From an uncultured Bacteriovorax sp. (lineage in GTDB: Bacteria; Bdellovibrionota; Bacteriovoracia; Bacteriovoracales; Bacteriovoracaceae), in contig CAMLKK010000013.1 in NCBI GenBank assembly GCA_946480715.1, forward strand, positions 12,437 through 76,436: DNA of 64,000 nt, in the 5' to 3' direction. The notes under the pieces were generated by a model. The model was not told where the DNA came from, ran no database searches, and saw only the letters and a list, made by a program, of their open reading frames with translations. Below are positions 1-8,910 of this stretch, piece by piece (position 1 is the stretch's first letter; the number at the start of each line of letters is the position of its first letter). Position numbers and translations under genes: made by a program.

Positions 1-1
1 T

Positions 2-910
2 CAGTCTCTCTCAAATCAAATCTCAGACTTCCTCGATGTTCCGTTAGTTAATCCGCAGCTTGTTCGTTTCGCCAATGGTGAAATTTTCTGCGAGATTGAG
101 AAACACGTTCGTGGTGCCGATGTTTTTATCATTCAATCAACATGCGCTCCAGTGAATGACAATTTGATGGAACTCTTAATTATGATCGATGCTTTAAAGA
201 GAGCATCGGCAGCTTCGATTACGGCCGTGATTCCTTTTTATGGATATGCCCGCCAGGATCGTAAAGCTTCTCCACGTACACCAATTTCCGCAAAACTTGT
301 CGCTGATATTTTAACGGTTGCGGGAGCTACTCGTGTTATCACTATGGATCTGCACGCTGGTCAGATTCAGGGATTTTTCAACATTCCTTTCGATAACATC
401 TTCGCTTCACCTGTTATTTTGAACTACATTAAAAAAGAAATCTTTTCTGATAATACAATCTTCGTTTCACCAGATGCTGGTGGAGTTGAGCGCGTTCGTT
501 TCTACGCTAAAAAATTAAACGCAGAAATCGCGATGATCGATAAACGTCGAACAGGTAAAAACGTTGCTGAAGCCATGAACGTGGTTGGTAACGTCGAAGG
601 AAAAGAATGTATTATCATCGATGACATGATTGATACGGCCGGAACTCTTGTTGAAGCTTGTAAAGCACTCAAGAAAAATGGTGCTACGAAAATTTATGCA
701 TTCGCAACTCACCCGGTATTTTCTGATCCAGCGATCAAGCGCATTTCAGAATGTGCTGAGCTTGATCGAGTGATTGTAACTGATACCATTCCACTTACTG
801 AAGCTGCTAAGAAAACAGACAAAATCAAAGTTCTCTCAACTGCTGAACTTCTGGCCAAAGCAATTCACAGAACATTTAACAATGATTCTGTAAGCTCGCT
901 GTTCGTGTAA
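2..910 (+). CDS. prs: Ribose-phosphate pyrophosphokinase, 5' partial
   Basis: This cytoplasmic enzyme makes PRPP from ribose 5-phosphate and ATP for nucleotide, histidine and tryptophan synthesis. The frame is open from the second base of the window. About 302 residues are visible against the usual 310-316, so only the N-terminal ten or so are missing. Family motifs seen are RFANGEIFCEI near residue 23, PVNDNLMELL, YARQDRK, and the PRPP-binding loop IIIDDMIDTAGTL near residue 204. A GTG at 152 is an internal valine, not the start, because conserved sequence continues upstream of it. The gene is followed after 3 bases by pth. The common order prs-rplY-pth-ychF is kept except that rplY (ribosomal protein L25) is absent. 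Confidence 0.97.
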   Translation, partial: QSLSNQISDFLDVPLVNPQLVRFANGEIFCEIEKHVRGADVFIIQSTCAPVNDNLMELLIMIDALKRASAASITAVIPFYGYARQDRKASPRTPISAKLVADILTVAGATRVITMDLHAGQIQGFFNIPFDNIFASPVILNYIKKEIFSDNTIFVSPDAGGVERVRFYAKKLNAEIAMIDKRRTGKNVAEAMNVVGNVEGKECIIIDDMIDTAGTLVEACKALKKNGATKIYAFATHPVFSDPAIKRISECAELDRVIVTDTIPLTEAAKKTDKIKVLSTAELLAKAIHRTFNNDSVSSLFV

Positions 911-913
911 TTC

Positions 914-1483
914 ATGGATCGTTTAATCGTAGGCCTCGGAAATCCTGGCAGTAAATACCACTACACAAGACACAACATTGGATGGGATGTTTTTGAAGAA
1001 CTTTCTTTCGCCAATGATCTTCGCTGGACGGATAAATTCAAAGGCCAATATGCTGTTTATCAAAACGGCGATGAAAAAATCTATTTTCTCAAGCCACAAA
1101 CATTCATGAATCTCTCAGGCGAAAGCGTTCAACCACTCATGAATTTCTTTAAAATTCCCATGGAAAACATTTTGGTCGTTCACGACGAACTTGATCTTCC
1201 ATTTGGAACAATTGCTTTTAAAAAAGGTGGCGGACTCGCTGGTCATAACGGCTTAAAATCTATAGCCGCTCACTTGGGAACTCAGGATTTCAAGCGGGTG
1301 AGAATGGGCATTGGCCGCCCTGTGCACGGAGATGTTTCCAATTGGGTGCTCTCGGGGTATACCGGAGAGGATAAAGATTTTTTCAGACCGTATTTACAAG
1401 GGACCGCGAAGGCCCTTGAAGAATACATTAAAATTGGTTTTGAAAAAGCTTCAACAAATTATAGTAAGAAAAAAATCGTATAA
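914..1483 (+). CDS. pth: Peptidyl-tRNA hydrolase
   Basis: Pth hydrolyses peptidyl-tRNA that drops off ribosomes and so recycles tRNA in the cytoplasm. The 189-residue length is normal for the family. It opens with LIVGLGNPGSKY, followed by the TRHNIGWD segment carrying the catalytic histidine, then KPQTFMNLSGES, HDELDLPFG and a glycine-rich KKGGGLAGHNGLKS. All are hallmark Pth blocks. It lies 3 bases after prs and 9 bases before ychF, so the three are almost certainly one operon. The basic C-terminus is usual. Confidence 0.97.
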   Translation: MDRLIVGLGNPGSKYHYTRHNIGWDVFEELSFANDLRWTDKFKGQYAVYQNGDEKIYFLKPQTFMNLSGESVQPLMNFFKIPMENILVVHDELDLPFGTIAFKKGGGLAGHNGLKSIAAHLGTQDFKRVRMGIGRPVHGDVSNWVLSGYTGEDKDFFRPYLQGTAKALEEYIKIGFEKASTNYSKKKIV

Positions 1484-1492
1484 GGAATTAAA

Positions 1493-2602
1493 ATGGCTTT
1501 AAATTGCGGTATCGTTGGTCTTCCAAACGTCGGTAAATCGACAATCTTCTCTGCTATTACTTCAGCTCCAGCTGAAGCAGCAAACTATCCTTTTTGTACG
1601 ATTGAACCAAACGTAGGTATCGTTGCCGTTAACGATCTTCGTATGAAAAAAATCGGTGAGATCATTGGACCTGAAAAAATGATTTATACGACAGTAGAGT
1701 TCGTAGACATCGCAGGTCTTGTTAAAGGTGCTTCAAAAGGTGAGGGTTTAGGAAATCAATTCTTAGGTCACATCAGAGCTGTTAACGGAATCGTTCACGT
1801 TGTTCGTTGTTTCGAAGATGGTGACATCATTCACGTTCACGGAAAAGTTAATCCGAAAGACGACATTGAAACAATCAATCTTGAGTTAGCTTTTGCTGAC
1901 CTTGAAGTTGTTGAGAAAAAACTTCAAAACATTCCAAAACTTTTGAAGTCACAAAATAAGGACGTGTTAACGTCAGCTAAAATTCAACTACCACTTCTTG
2001 AAAAATTAAAGACAGAACTAGAAGCGGGAATTGCAGCTAGAAACTCTTCGCTCTCAGATGAAGATAAAGCGGCAGTTGAAGACCTCAACCTCATCACGAT
2101 GAAGAAAGTTATTTATCTTTGTAATGTTGATGAAGCAGGTCTTGCTGAAGACAACGATCACGTTAAAGCGGTTAAAGCATACGCTGCTGCTGAGAATTCT
2201 GAAGTCCTAAAAATCTGTGGAAAATTAGAATCGGAAATTGCTTCACTTGAAACTCTTGAAGAGAAAAAAGAATTCCTCGATGCTGCTGGTATCGAAGAAT
2301 CAGGTCTTGATAAACTTACGCGTGCTGCTTACAACATGCTTGGCCTTAAAACATATTTCACTGCAGGCGTTAAAGAAGTCAGAGCATGGACATTCCACGA
2401 TGGTTTTAAAGCTCCACAATGTGCAGGAATCATTCACTCTGATTTTGAACGTGGATTCATTAAAGCAGAAGTTTTTCACTACAATGATTTGATTCAATAT
2501 GGCTCTGAAGCAAAAGTAAAAGAAGCTGGAAAGTTTCGTGTTGAAGGAAAAGAATACATTGTAAAAGACGGAGATATCATGCACTTTAGATTTAATGTCT
2601 AA
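1493..2602 (+). CDS. ychF: Ribosome-binding GTPase/ATPase YchF (Obg family)
   Basis: YchF is a universally conserved Obg-type P-loop protein that preferentially binds ATP and associates with ribosomes. The 369 residues are close to the usual 363. The G1 loop GLPNVGKST is at residues 8-16, the switch region contains VDIAGLVKGASKGEG, and the C-terminal TGS domain covers roughly the last 85 residues (from AWTFHDG to the end). An AAGGA ribosome site lies 7 bases before the ATG. The coupling pth-ychF is classical. The last codons overlap the start of the next gene by 8 bases. Confidence 0.97.
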   Translation: MALNCGIVGLPNVGKSTIFSAITSAPAEAANYPFCTIEPNVGIVAVNDLRMKKIGEIIGPEKMIYTTVEFVDIAGLVKGASKGEGLGNQFLGHIRAVNGIVHVVRCFEDGDIIHVHGKVNPKDDIETINLELAFADLEVVEKKLQNIPKLLKSQNKDVLTSAKIQLPLLEKLKTELEAGIAARNSSLSDEDKAAVEDLNLITMKKVIYLCNVDEAGLAEDNDHVKAVKAYAAAENSEVLKICGKLESEIASLETLEEKKEFLDAAGIEESGLDKLTRAAYNMLGLKTYFTAGVKEVRAWTFHDGFKAPQCAGIIHSDFERGFIKAEVFHYNDLIQYGSEAKVKEAGKFRVEGKEYIVKDGDIMHFRFNV

Positions 2603-3836
2603 AGAGCAATTTAAAGTCTTAATCTGTCTATTTATTGTCTTACTCACTGGCTGTTCATCAAAAAAGACTGAGCAGCCAGGATCTGCTAAAGTTCAAACAG
2701 TGCAATCTCAAAAAAATACATCTAGAAAAATTATTCTGTTTATTCCCGGCTACTACGGTTCACGTCTTAAAAATGCAGAGACGGGAAAACTACTATGGGC
2801 CAAAGCTTCGAACTTTCTCTTTAGTAATGAAGGTCTTTCAGAGAATATTCCAGGAACAAATATTGGCGATAAGAAAAAGCTCGTCACTGACGGCATTCTC
2901 GACTCTGTAACGATTGTACCCCGCTTATTCCACTATGATGCTTACGAAGATACGCTTGAACACTTGCAGAAGTTTGCTGATGAAAATGATCACGAACTTC
3001 ACACAATGGATTATGACTGGAGAGATGATTTTATAAATTGCCTCAAAGTTATAGATGCAAAAATCCATTCTTTGAATTTAAAAGAAACTGATGAACTCAC
3101 AGTTATTGCTCACAGTATGGGCGGACTTCTCATGTCTTATTATATTCGGTATGGGAGTCAGGATGTTGAAAACGCAGTCGAAGACTGGAGAGGTTTAAAT
3201 CGCCTCAGTAAACTTGTTTTAGTAGCTCCGCCGCTGCATGGATTAATGATTCTCTTTCGCGATATAGGCGAAGGCACGAGCAGAGGTTTTAACAGAACGC
3301 TACTTTCATCACTAGATTATTCAACATTCAAATCTTCTTATTTTTTTCTACCGGATGTTGGCGATGATGTCGCCAAAACAGAAGAAGGAAAAATGGTTAA
3401 TCTTAAAATTCATGAGATTGAAAATTGGGAGATAAATGATTGGGGTCCTTTTAAATTTGCTGCACCTGAAGAAAGACCAATAGTCCGCGAATTTATTTCA
3501 AAGCTCATGAAAAGGTCAAAAAAATTTCATGAACTCCTCAAAGCACCTGTTCAAAACGAACCTTCCAAGAAGATTCCCCTTCTTCATCTCTGGGGTGTCG
3601 GAAATAAAACGAAAGAAATAGCGACCGTTTTTAAAAATAAAAAAGGCCAGATAGATTATCGCTTTGATAGTTCGGGCGAAGTGGATGGCGATGGAACTGT
3701 CACAAAAAACTCCGGACGTTCACTCGAATACTTCAAAAAATTTCACTATAAAGGCCGGGAAGAAAAAGACGGCCATTTGGAAATCCTCTCTGATAAGGAT
3801 TCCCAAAAGACCATTCATGATTTTTTACTTAATTAG
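2595..3836 (+). CDS. LCAT-like alpha/beta-hydrolase lipoprotein
   Basis: A predicted envelope lipase or acyltransferase. The N-terminus is a lipoprotein signal peptide with a lipobox (LLTGC, Cys20). The mature part has the alpha/beta-hydrolase pattern of lecithin:cholesterol acyltransferase relatives: PGYYGSRL near residue 51 matches the LCAT oxyanion region, AHSMGG carries the likely nucleophile Ser174, GDGTVT near residue 357 a candidate Asp, and KDGHLEIL near the C-terminus a candidate His. All three triad residues therefore seem present. The start overlaps ychF by 8 bases, suggesting translational coupling, and the stop overlaps the convergent slt gene by 8 bases. The substrate is unknown; prey or host phospholipid is possible but unproven. 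Confidence 0.8.
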   Translation: MSKEQFKVLICLFIVLLTGCSSKKTEQPGSAKVQTVQSQKNTSRKIILFIPGYYGSRLKNAETGKLLWAKASNFLFSNEGLSENIPGTNIGDKKKLVTDGILDSVTIVPRLFHYDAYEDTLEHLQKFADENDHELHTMDYDWRDDFINCLKVIDAKIHSLNLKETDELTVIAHSMGGLLMSYYIRYGSQDVENAVEDWRGLNRLSKLVLVAPPLHGLMILFRDIGEGTSRGFNRTLLSSLDYSTFKSSYFFLPDVGDDVAKTEEGKMVNLKIHEIENWEINDWGPFKFAAPEERPIVREFISKLMKRSKKFHELLKAPVQNEPSKKIPLLHLWGVGNKTKEIATVFKNKKGQIDYRFDSSGEVDGDGTVTKNSGRSLEYFKKFHYKGREEKDGHLEILSDKDSQKTIHDFLLN

Positions 3837-5931
3837 CATTTGATGGCGAGCGGTTATCAACTACTTTAAATGTTTCATCAAGTGGAACACTCAATGTCGA
3901 TTTGTTCGAAAGAAGTGAATAGAAAAACTTATTGCGATAGATAAGTTTTACGTAGTTTCTCGTCTCTTCATAAGGAATAGATTCAATGAGAGCAAGCGGA
4001 TCATCATTGCGGAAAATTTCTTTTCTCCAGCGATCAATGCGGCTTTCTCCTGCATTGTATGAAGCCAGTGCAAAAATTAAATTTCCATCAAAGCGAGAGA
4101 TTAACTGCTTTAAGTATTTAGCACCGATGGCTACGTTAACTTGCGGATCATCGAGATGTTTAACACGAACACGCTTGTTAAAACGTTTTGCCGTTTCAGG
4201 CATAAGTTGCATTAAACCTTTAGCTCCAACTCTCGAAGTCGCTTCTGGATTAAAAGCTGATTCCTGTCGAATGAGTGAAATGATAATCAGTGGATCAAGG
4301 TTATCAGCATTCTTTTCAATTGTTGAAAGGTATTGAAGCGGGAAAATGTATTTAATAAGTTTGTAATTTAAGCTTAAAGAATTCTCGCCCAATGAATCCT
4401 GGAAGACTTTAAACGAAGAAATATATTTCTTTTGAGAGTGGAGAAGACGAACGAGGTTGAGAACAACAAATTCCTTATGCTCGTTTGCAGAAACCTTCTT
4501 TGCCATCTCGAGGTCTTTAAATGTTTCTTCTTTTGTCATTGATTGAATGTGGCGCATTTCCAAAACGGCGAATCGTTCGTGACCAATTTTATTCCAGACA
4601 GCAAGTCTTCTGAGTGTGTTCTGCATAAGTTCAGAAGTTTCTGAAACTTTATAATCAGATGAAGATTCTTTGGCGATTAACTTCGCTAGGATCTCTTGAT
4701 CAGAAGTACCTTTTTGTTGAGAAGCCAACTCTTTAAGAGAAATAATTGAATAGAATGAATAAGGTGCAGAACTCACGATCTTATTAAAATAAGTAATCGC
4801 TTTTTTAGTATCACCTGTTTTTAAAATAGAATAAGCGATCCAAAATTTTAATTTCGAATCGTGGTTGTCGAACGTTTTTTCAAGTGCGTTTTTATCAACG
4901 ACTGCTTTCATCGCTTTGTAATCTTTGTTTATTAAGTGAGGCCATAACAAATGAAAAAGTGCTTCAGATGCTTCTTCTTTAGGAGCAATTGTGCGTGCAA
5001 GATTGAAAATTTCAATCGCATCACTGTCGCGTCCTTTATAGAAAAGTGCTTTCGCTGCTAGGTTAACGCCAACCCATGCTTTTCGCTCATCAATGAATTG
5101 TTTGTTTTTGTTATAAAAGTTAATAGCCGCCAAAATGGTTTGCTTAGCTTGAGTTGGCTCACCTTTTTCAGCGAGCTCTTTAGCTTCTTTTGCTAAACGT
5201 GAATATTCTTCCTGGAAATAGCTAAGCGAATTGTTATCCAGGTGCATGTTCGATTTCATGAACTTGTTAAGATTCGAACTGACGTGCAAGTTGAGAAGGA
5301 TAGCAGAGCTAGGTTTGATTTTATATTCAACAAACTTATCTGTGAGAATGTTTGAAATTTTTTCGTGTTCAGTTTTATTGTTCTTAAAGTGTTTTAAAAA
5401 TGCTGTCACTTCAGATTGGTTTTCTCCATAGACAAAAAATGGAGCAGCGTCTTTCATGAAAGCTAAGTCACGAGTTGAAAAATTGATGTTTGGTGAAAGT
5501 GATTTTAAACGCGTAAGGAAAAGGTAACGACAATATTTGTCGATTGTAATATCTAAACGGTGAACAAGATTTTCAGTGTAGTCATCAACTGTCTTTGATT
5601 GAATGCCGCAATTCTGATAGAACGAATCTTGATCTTTGATATCCGCGACACCTGTTAAACGTGTGATGATCGGATTTAGATTTGAAAATGAGTGCGTTTT
5701 ATTTCTATATTGAGTGAACTTAGCAACAGTCGATGGCTTTAATTCATTCTTCGAAAGTGTGTTGTAAAGATTTACAAGTTCATTACCAATTTCAAGATCG
5801 AGAGTTGAATAGTTCAATTTGAAGGGAACGTCTTCTGCCATTGCGATTGATGCAAAATTTAAATTAGGATTGGCTAATGCAACCGAAAAATAATATGTGG
5901 TTAGGGCCGCAATAGTAACAAGCCTTAACAT
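3829..5931 (-). CDS. slt: Soluble-type lytic murein transglycosylase (Slt family)
   Basis: A periplasmic enzyme that cleaves the glycan strand of peptidoglycan with 1,6-anhydro ring formation. I chose the ATG at 5931 because a GGAGG stands five bases before it. The ATG four codons upstream (5943) overlaps that ribosome site. The product then starts with a signal peptide (MLRLVTIAALTTYYFSVALA). A long alpha-helical superhelical region follows, and the C-terminal lysozyme-like domain has the catalytic Glu in IRQESAFNP (Glu557), then GAKGLMQLMPETAK and ALASYNAGE. This is the Slt70 architecture, about 700 residues. It is preceded by a HAMP membrane protein on the same strand and may be co-transcribed with it. 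Confidence 0.92.
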   Translation of the reverse strand: MLRLVTIAALTTYYFSVALANPNLNFASIAMAEDVPFKLNYSTLDLEIGNELVNLYNTLSKNELKPSTVAKFTQYRNKTHSFSNLNPIITRLTGVADIKDQDSFYQNCGIQSKTVDDYTENLVHRLDITIDKYCRYLFLTRLKSLSPNINFSTRDLAFMKDAAPFFVYGENQSEVTAFLKHFKNNKTEHEKISNILTDKFVEYKIKPSSAILLNLHVSSNLNKFMKSNMHLDNNSLSYFQEEYSRLAKEAKELAEKGEPTQAKQTILAAINFYNKNKQFIDERKAWVGVNLAAKALFYKGRDSDAIEIFNLARTIAPKEEASEALFHLLWPHLINKDYKAMKAVVDKNALEKTFDNHDSKLKFWIAYSILKTGDTKKAITYFNKIVSSAPYSFYSIISLKELASQQKGTSDQEILAKLIAKESSSDYKVSETSELMQNTLRRLAVWNKIGHERFAVLEMRHIQSMTKEETFKDLEMAKKVSANEHKEFVVLNLVRLLHSQKKYISSFKVFQDSLGENSLSLNYKLIKYIFPLQYLSTIEKNADNLDPLIIISLIRQESAFNPEATSRVGAKGLMQLMPETAKRFNKRVRVKHLDDPQVNVAIGAKYLKQLISRFDGNLIFALASYNAGESRIDRWRKEIFRNDDPLALIESIPYEETRNYVKLIYRNKFFYSLLSNKSTLSVPLDETFKVVDNRSPSNAN

Positions 5932-5961
5932 ATGGACCTCCATGTCCTTGCAGGAAAAAAC

Positions 5962-6528
5962 TTAATTTTTGTTCGTAAATCTCTCTTGTATTTCAGAGAG
6001 TCGAGATGAAATCTCATTTAACACCACTCGTTTGTCGTTAGGAACGACCATACTCAGATTGTTAATGTATGAGCTCACTTCACTTAAATAGACCAGGTCG
6101 TTTTTGTAGCCTTCTTCTATGTGCTGAATGGTATGGTTGATATCATCAGCGACATCTTGAAAATAATCACCTTTTCTAAAAAACAATTTTCCTGGATTCA
6201 GCCCCTCGCGGATGGCCCGCAAATGCTTCTGTAATTTATACAACGGACCAGCAATTTTGTGTGAAAAGAATATGCAGGCAAAAAATGTTAAACACGTGAA
6301 TCCAAGGTGAAATCCAATGAGAAAATAGATGAGTAATGATCGTTTACTTTCATAGTGCAAAGCGATCTCTGGATTGCGAATGGAAAAATCAACAATGATG
6401 GCATCAAGTAGTTGATAGACTGTGAACACGTAAATCAAGCTCGTTGCAAATACAACGGCACAGACATAAAGGCTCATCTGAATCTGAAATTTAGGATTGA
6501 TCAGGTATATTTTTCGGCTGTAAGACAC
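5962..6528 (-). CDS. Membrane protein with HAMP domain
   Basis: Two transmembrane helices (about residues 15-40 and 65-95) flank a short periplasmic loop. They are followed by a HAMP-like segment SHKIAGPLYKLQKHLRAI and a short helical tail of about 70 residues. No kinase, methyl-accepting or cyclase domain follows, so this is a truncated-receptor-like stand-alone HAMP protein, a type I recall as common in Bdellovibrionota. I place the start at a GTG (6528) because AGGGG lies five bases before it. An ATG at 6549 is also in frame but has a poorly spaced ribosome site and lies inside a perfect inverted repeat. Function is unknown; it may sense or scaffold at the inner membrane. Confidence 0.75.
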   Translation of the reverse strand: MSYSRKIYLINPKFQIQMSLYVCAVVFATSLIYVFTVYQLLDAIIVDFSIRNPEIALHYESKRSLLIYFLIGFHLGFTCLTFFACIFFSHKIAGPLYKLQKHLRAIREGLNPGKLFFRKGDYFQDVADDINHTIQHIEEGYKNDLVYLSEVSSYINNLSMVVPNDKRVVLNEISSRLSEIQERFTNKN

Positions 6529-6542
6529 GTTTTCCCCTGGGA

Positions 6543-6558
6543 CCGACATCCATGTCGG
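6543..6558. repeat. Perfect 7-bp inverted repeat at gene start
   Basis: The arms CCGACAT and ATGTCGG are separated by two bases and cover the upstream candidate start codon of the HAMP gene. It could be an operator or an RNA hairpin controlling the gene; it lies in the region between divergent genes. No protein is known to bind it. Confidence 0.4.
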
Positions 6559-6718
6559 AAGTCCTTTTATTTTATGTTATTCGGGCGTTAGATTCTATCA
6601 TTTTCTACTGCTAAAATTTGTAGTCGATAAAAGAACTCGGGCTTCCAAAAGCACTAAACATTCGGTGTCCTCTGAGGTATCCTCAAGCCTGAAAAAAAGA
6701 AACCCTCCAGGAGCCAAA

Positions 6719-7891
6719 ATGAACTCTGAAAATATACAGAAAACTCTCGAACTTTTAGTAAATCCAAACACGGGTCGCACGCTAAAAGAAGAAAACAGAA
6801 TTGTTGAAATCAAAGCTGAGCAAAATGAGCTGTTGTTTAAATATAAAAGAGATGGGATTTCGCCTGAACAAAAAAAGGGTATCGAAACTCAAATCGTTAA
6901 TCACTTCAAAGATTTATACAAACCAGATCAAATCACCGTTCTCACAATTTCTGAAAATTCTCAGGATGTATTTGCGGGAAAAACATTCACTCAAAAAGCT
7001 GAGTCAAAACCTGCCGAGTCTGCTCAAATTAAAACTGGTCACGGTCCCGTAGGGGCAAATAAGAAGAGAGTAGCGAACGTTAAAAAAGTAATAGCTGTTT
7101 CTTCTTGTAAAGGTGGAGTAGGGAAGTCAACTGTTTCAGTTAACCTTGCCTTCGCACTTAAGAACATGGGTAAGAAAGTTGGATTGTTAGATGCTGATAT
7201 TTACGGTCCTTCAATGCCAATGCTTTTAAATCAACGTGGAACTAAACCAGGTGCCACTCCTGAAAAGAAAATTATGCCAGTCGATGCGATGGGTATTCCA
7301 TTCATCAGCTTCGGACTTTTTATCAATGAAAAAGATCCAGTCATTTGGAGAGGGCCGATGTTAGGTGGCGTTCTCAATCAATTTCTCTTTGATGTTGCCT
7401 GGCCGGAATTAGATTATCTCATCATCGATCTTCCACCGGGAACAGGTGATATGCAATTATCAATGGTGCAGGCAACTGAAGTTGATGGTGCTGTTGTCGT
7501 TTCAACTCCACAAGAAGTTGCAGTTCTCGATTCAAAAAAAGGTCTACACATGTTTAACCAAGTTAAAATTCCAGTTTTAGGAATGGTAGAAAACATGAGT
7601 TACTTTGTTCCAGATGATTCTCCTACAAAAAAATATTACATCTTCGGTGAAGGTGGAGTGAAGAGAGCAGCTGAAGAACTTCAAGTAAATCTTCTTTCTG
7701 AAATCCCAATGGAAATGGCCCTTCGTGAAGGATCTGACCATGGTAAGCCGTATATGAATGAGAAAAAATATGAAGGGCGTCCAGTGTGGAACGCTTACAT
7801 GAATCTCGCAAAAAATATTAATCACTGTTTTGAAGATTCACCAAAAGGTGAAGAAGCTTCGAAAGGTTTTTTTAAAAGACTTTTTTCATAG
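6719..7891 (+). CDS. mrp: Mrp/ApbC/NBP35-family P-loop ATPase lacking CxxC
   Basis: Mrp proteins are cytoplasmic ATPases that carry Fe-S clusters to target proteins. The start is set at the ATG preceded by CCAGGAG. A GTG 54 bases upstream is also in frame but has no ribosome site. An N-terminal MIP18-like (DUF59) domain covers about residues 5-85. The deviant Walker A CKGGVGKS is near residue 130, then LLDADIYGPSMP, DLPPGTGDMQLS and GMVENMSYF. In typical ApbC/Mrp the MSYF block leads into a CPxC pair that bridges the cluster; here it reads VPDDSPTKK and no cysteine pair exists. The protein may therefore bind clusters differently or act as a plain ATPase. The gene is divergent from the HAMP gene. 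Confidence 0.9.
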   Translation: MNSENIQKTLELLVNPNTGRTLKEENRIVEIKAEQNELLFKYKRDGISPEQKKGIETQIVNHFKDLYKPDQITVLTISENSQDVFAGKTFTQKAESKPAESAQIKTGHGPVGANKKRVANVKKVIAVSSCKGGVGKSTVSVNLAFALKNMGKKVGLLDADIYGPSMPMLLNQRGTKPGATPEKKIMPVDAMGIPFISFGLFINEKDPVIWRGPMLGGVLNQFLFDVAWPELDYLIIDLPPGTGDMQLSMVQATEVDGAVVVSTPQEVAVLDSKKGLHMFNQVKIPVLGMVENMSYFVPDDSPTKKYYIFGEGGVKRAAEELQVNLLSEIPMEMALREGSDHGKPYMNEKKYEGRPVWNAYMNLAKNINHCFEDSPKGEEASKGFFKRLFS

Positions 7892-7910
7892 CTTGTAGCA
7901 CACTTTCTCT

Positions 7911-8450
7911 ATGGCGAATTTGATCGACGTTCTCAAAGAACAATCTTCATTTGGTTTTACGGGTAAGGTTAATGTCCTTTCCCGTGAAAACGGCCAATTC
8001 CTAGGCGTAATCTATCAACAAGACGGAATGATTGTTGGCGCACAAATTAAAGAACTCAAAGGTAAAAAGGCCCTCTTCAATATGATCTTTGCAGATGTTG
8101 ATTCATCGGAAGATTATCGTTTTATCGTTGAACCAGAAGTGATCAACACTGAAAACATTACGCTCAAAGTGCCGTTTGAAGAGTTAAAAGGTGAAGCTCA
8201 AAAACTTTATCAACAGTATCTTGGTGCAAAAAAATTAAAACCCGCGCCCAATTTAAAACTCGTGATTGACCCAGAAGTTATCGTCTCAAAAGAGATCATG
8301 ACGCCTGAAGAATTCGACGTGCTCTCAGTCATCAGTGAATATTGCAAAGTCTCAGATATTTATAAATTCAGCAAACTGATGGATTTTGAAGTGACTAATG
8401 CGCTCGTTTCCCTTCGTAAAAAAAGAGCAATAAAGGTGTTTCAAAACTAA
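7911..8450 (+). CDS. DUF4388-like (PatA N-terminal type) regulatory protein
   Basis: A 179-residue soluble protein without signal or membrane segment. The N-terminal part (SSFGFTGKVNVL...GQFLGVIYQQDGMIVGAQ) has the DUF4388 pattern: a phrase about a small beta domain with a glycine after a Q-D-G turn and a following helix (ALFNMIF). The C-terminal 60 residues look like a winged helix (EYCKVSDIYKFSKLMDFEVTNALVSLRKKRAI). Proteins like this are abundant in deltaproteobacteria-like predators and usually act in signalling. It lies 19 bases after mrp, so co-expression is likely. The specific function is unknown. Confidence 0.6.
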   Translation: MANLIDVLKEQSSFGFTGKVNVLSRENGQFLGVIYQQDGMIVGAQIKELKGKKALFNMIFADVDSSEDYRFIVEPEVINTENITLKVPFEELKGEAQKLYQQYLGAKKLKPAPNLKLVIDPEVIVSKEIMTPEEFDVLSVISEYCKVSDIYKFSKLMDFEVTNALVSLRKKRAIKVFQN

Positions 8451-8503
8451 GATTTTCTTATAAAATCCTCGAATATTATCGATTGTTATCTCCTGGAGAC
8501 CCC

Positions 8504-8692
8504 ATGAAAAATCAACCACAAAACCAAACTGAACTTAAAGAACTTAACGTAAAAGTTGAAAAAGACGTTGTTGAAGCATTCGAAAGAATGAGCAAAAACA
8601 CAGGTACTCCGATTGCGGACCTAGTGGTTATTGCTATGAAACGCTTCCGTGCGGCCCACACTGACTGGGATCAAAACCCTCCGAAAAAGTAG
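8504..8692 (+). CDS. Small ribbon-helix-helix-like protein
   Basis: A 62-residue protein. The ATG has GGAG about eight bases upstream (a TTG 21 bases earlier is less likely). The core LNVKVEKDVVEAFERMSKN followed by TPIADLVVIAMKRFRAAH fits a beta strand plus two helices, the ribbon-helix-helix fold of Arc/MetJ/CopG type DNA-binding proteins. No toxin gene is next to it, so an antitoxin role is not supported. It could be a stand-alone transcription factor. The assignment rests on pattern only. Confidence 0.55.
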   Translation: MKNQPQNQTELKELNVKVEKDVVEAFERMSKNTGTPIADLVVIAMKRFRAAHTDWDQNPPKK

Positions 8693-8718
8693 TTTTCTGC
8701 CTTTTTATTAAACAAAAC

Positions 8719-8754
8719 CGCCCTGCCGATAATGTAAATATTATAGACAGGGCG
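8719..8754. repeat. Long imperfect hairpin, possible terminator
   Basis: Arms CGCCCTG and CAGGGCG enclose a second stem ATAAT/ATTAT with symmetric 3-base internal loops and a 6-base apex. On the plus strand no U-tract follows; on the minus strand the hairpin is followed by TTTTGTTTAATAAA. It may end the small RHH gene or belong to an unseen minus-strand RNA. The remaining bases to the sigma-54 promoter show nothing further. Confidence 0.45.
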
Positions 8755-8862
8755 ATCAAAACCTAAGCACCCGGCCCTCAGATATTCACTCACTTCCTTA
8801 AGAGCCTCCTTTAAAACCAAATATTTAGACTCTCTTTTTTACCCGACCATAATGTTGCCATG

Positions 8863-8878
8863 TGGCATGACCCTTGCT
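8863..8878 (+). promoter_or_regulatory. Sigma-54 (-24/-12) promoter
   Basis: The sequence TGGCATGACCCTTGCT matches the sigma-54 consensus TGGCACG-N4-TTGCW in all but one consensus position, with the invariant GG and GC exactly ten bases apart. Transcription would begin about ten bases later, giving a leader of about 20 bases that contains an AGGGGCAGG ribosome site for the exported acidic protein. The palindrome TGCCA-TG-TGGCA overlaps the -24 element. Confidence 0.75.
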
Positions 8879-8910
8879 CTATAAAGCTTAAACAAAGTCA
8901 GGGGCAGGTT

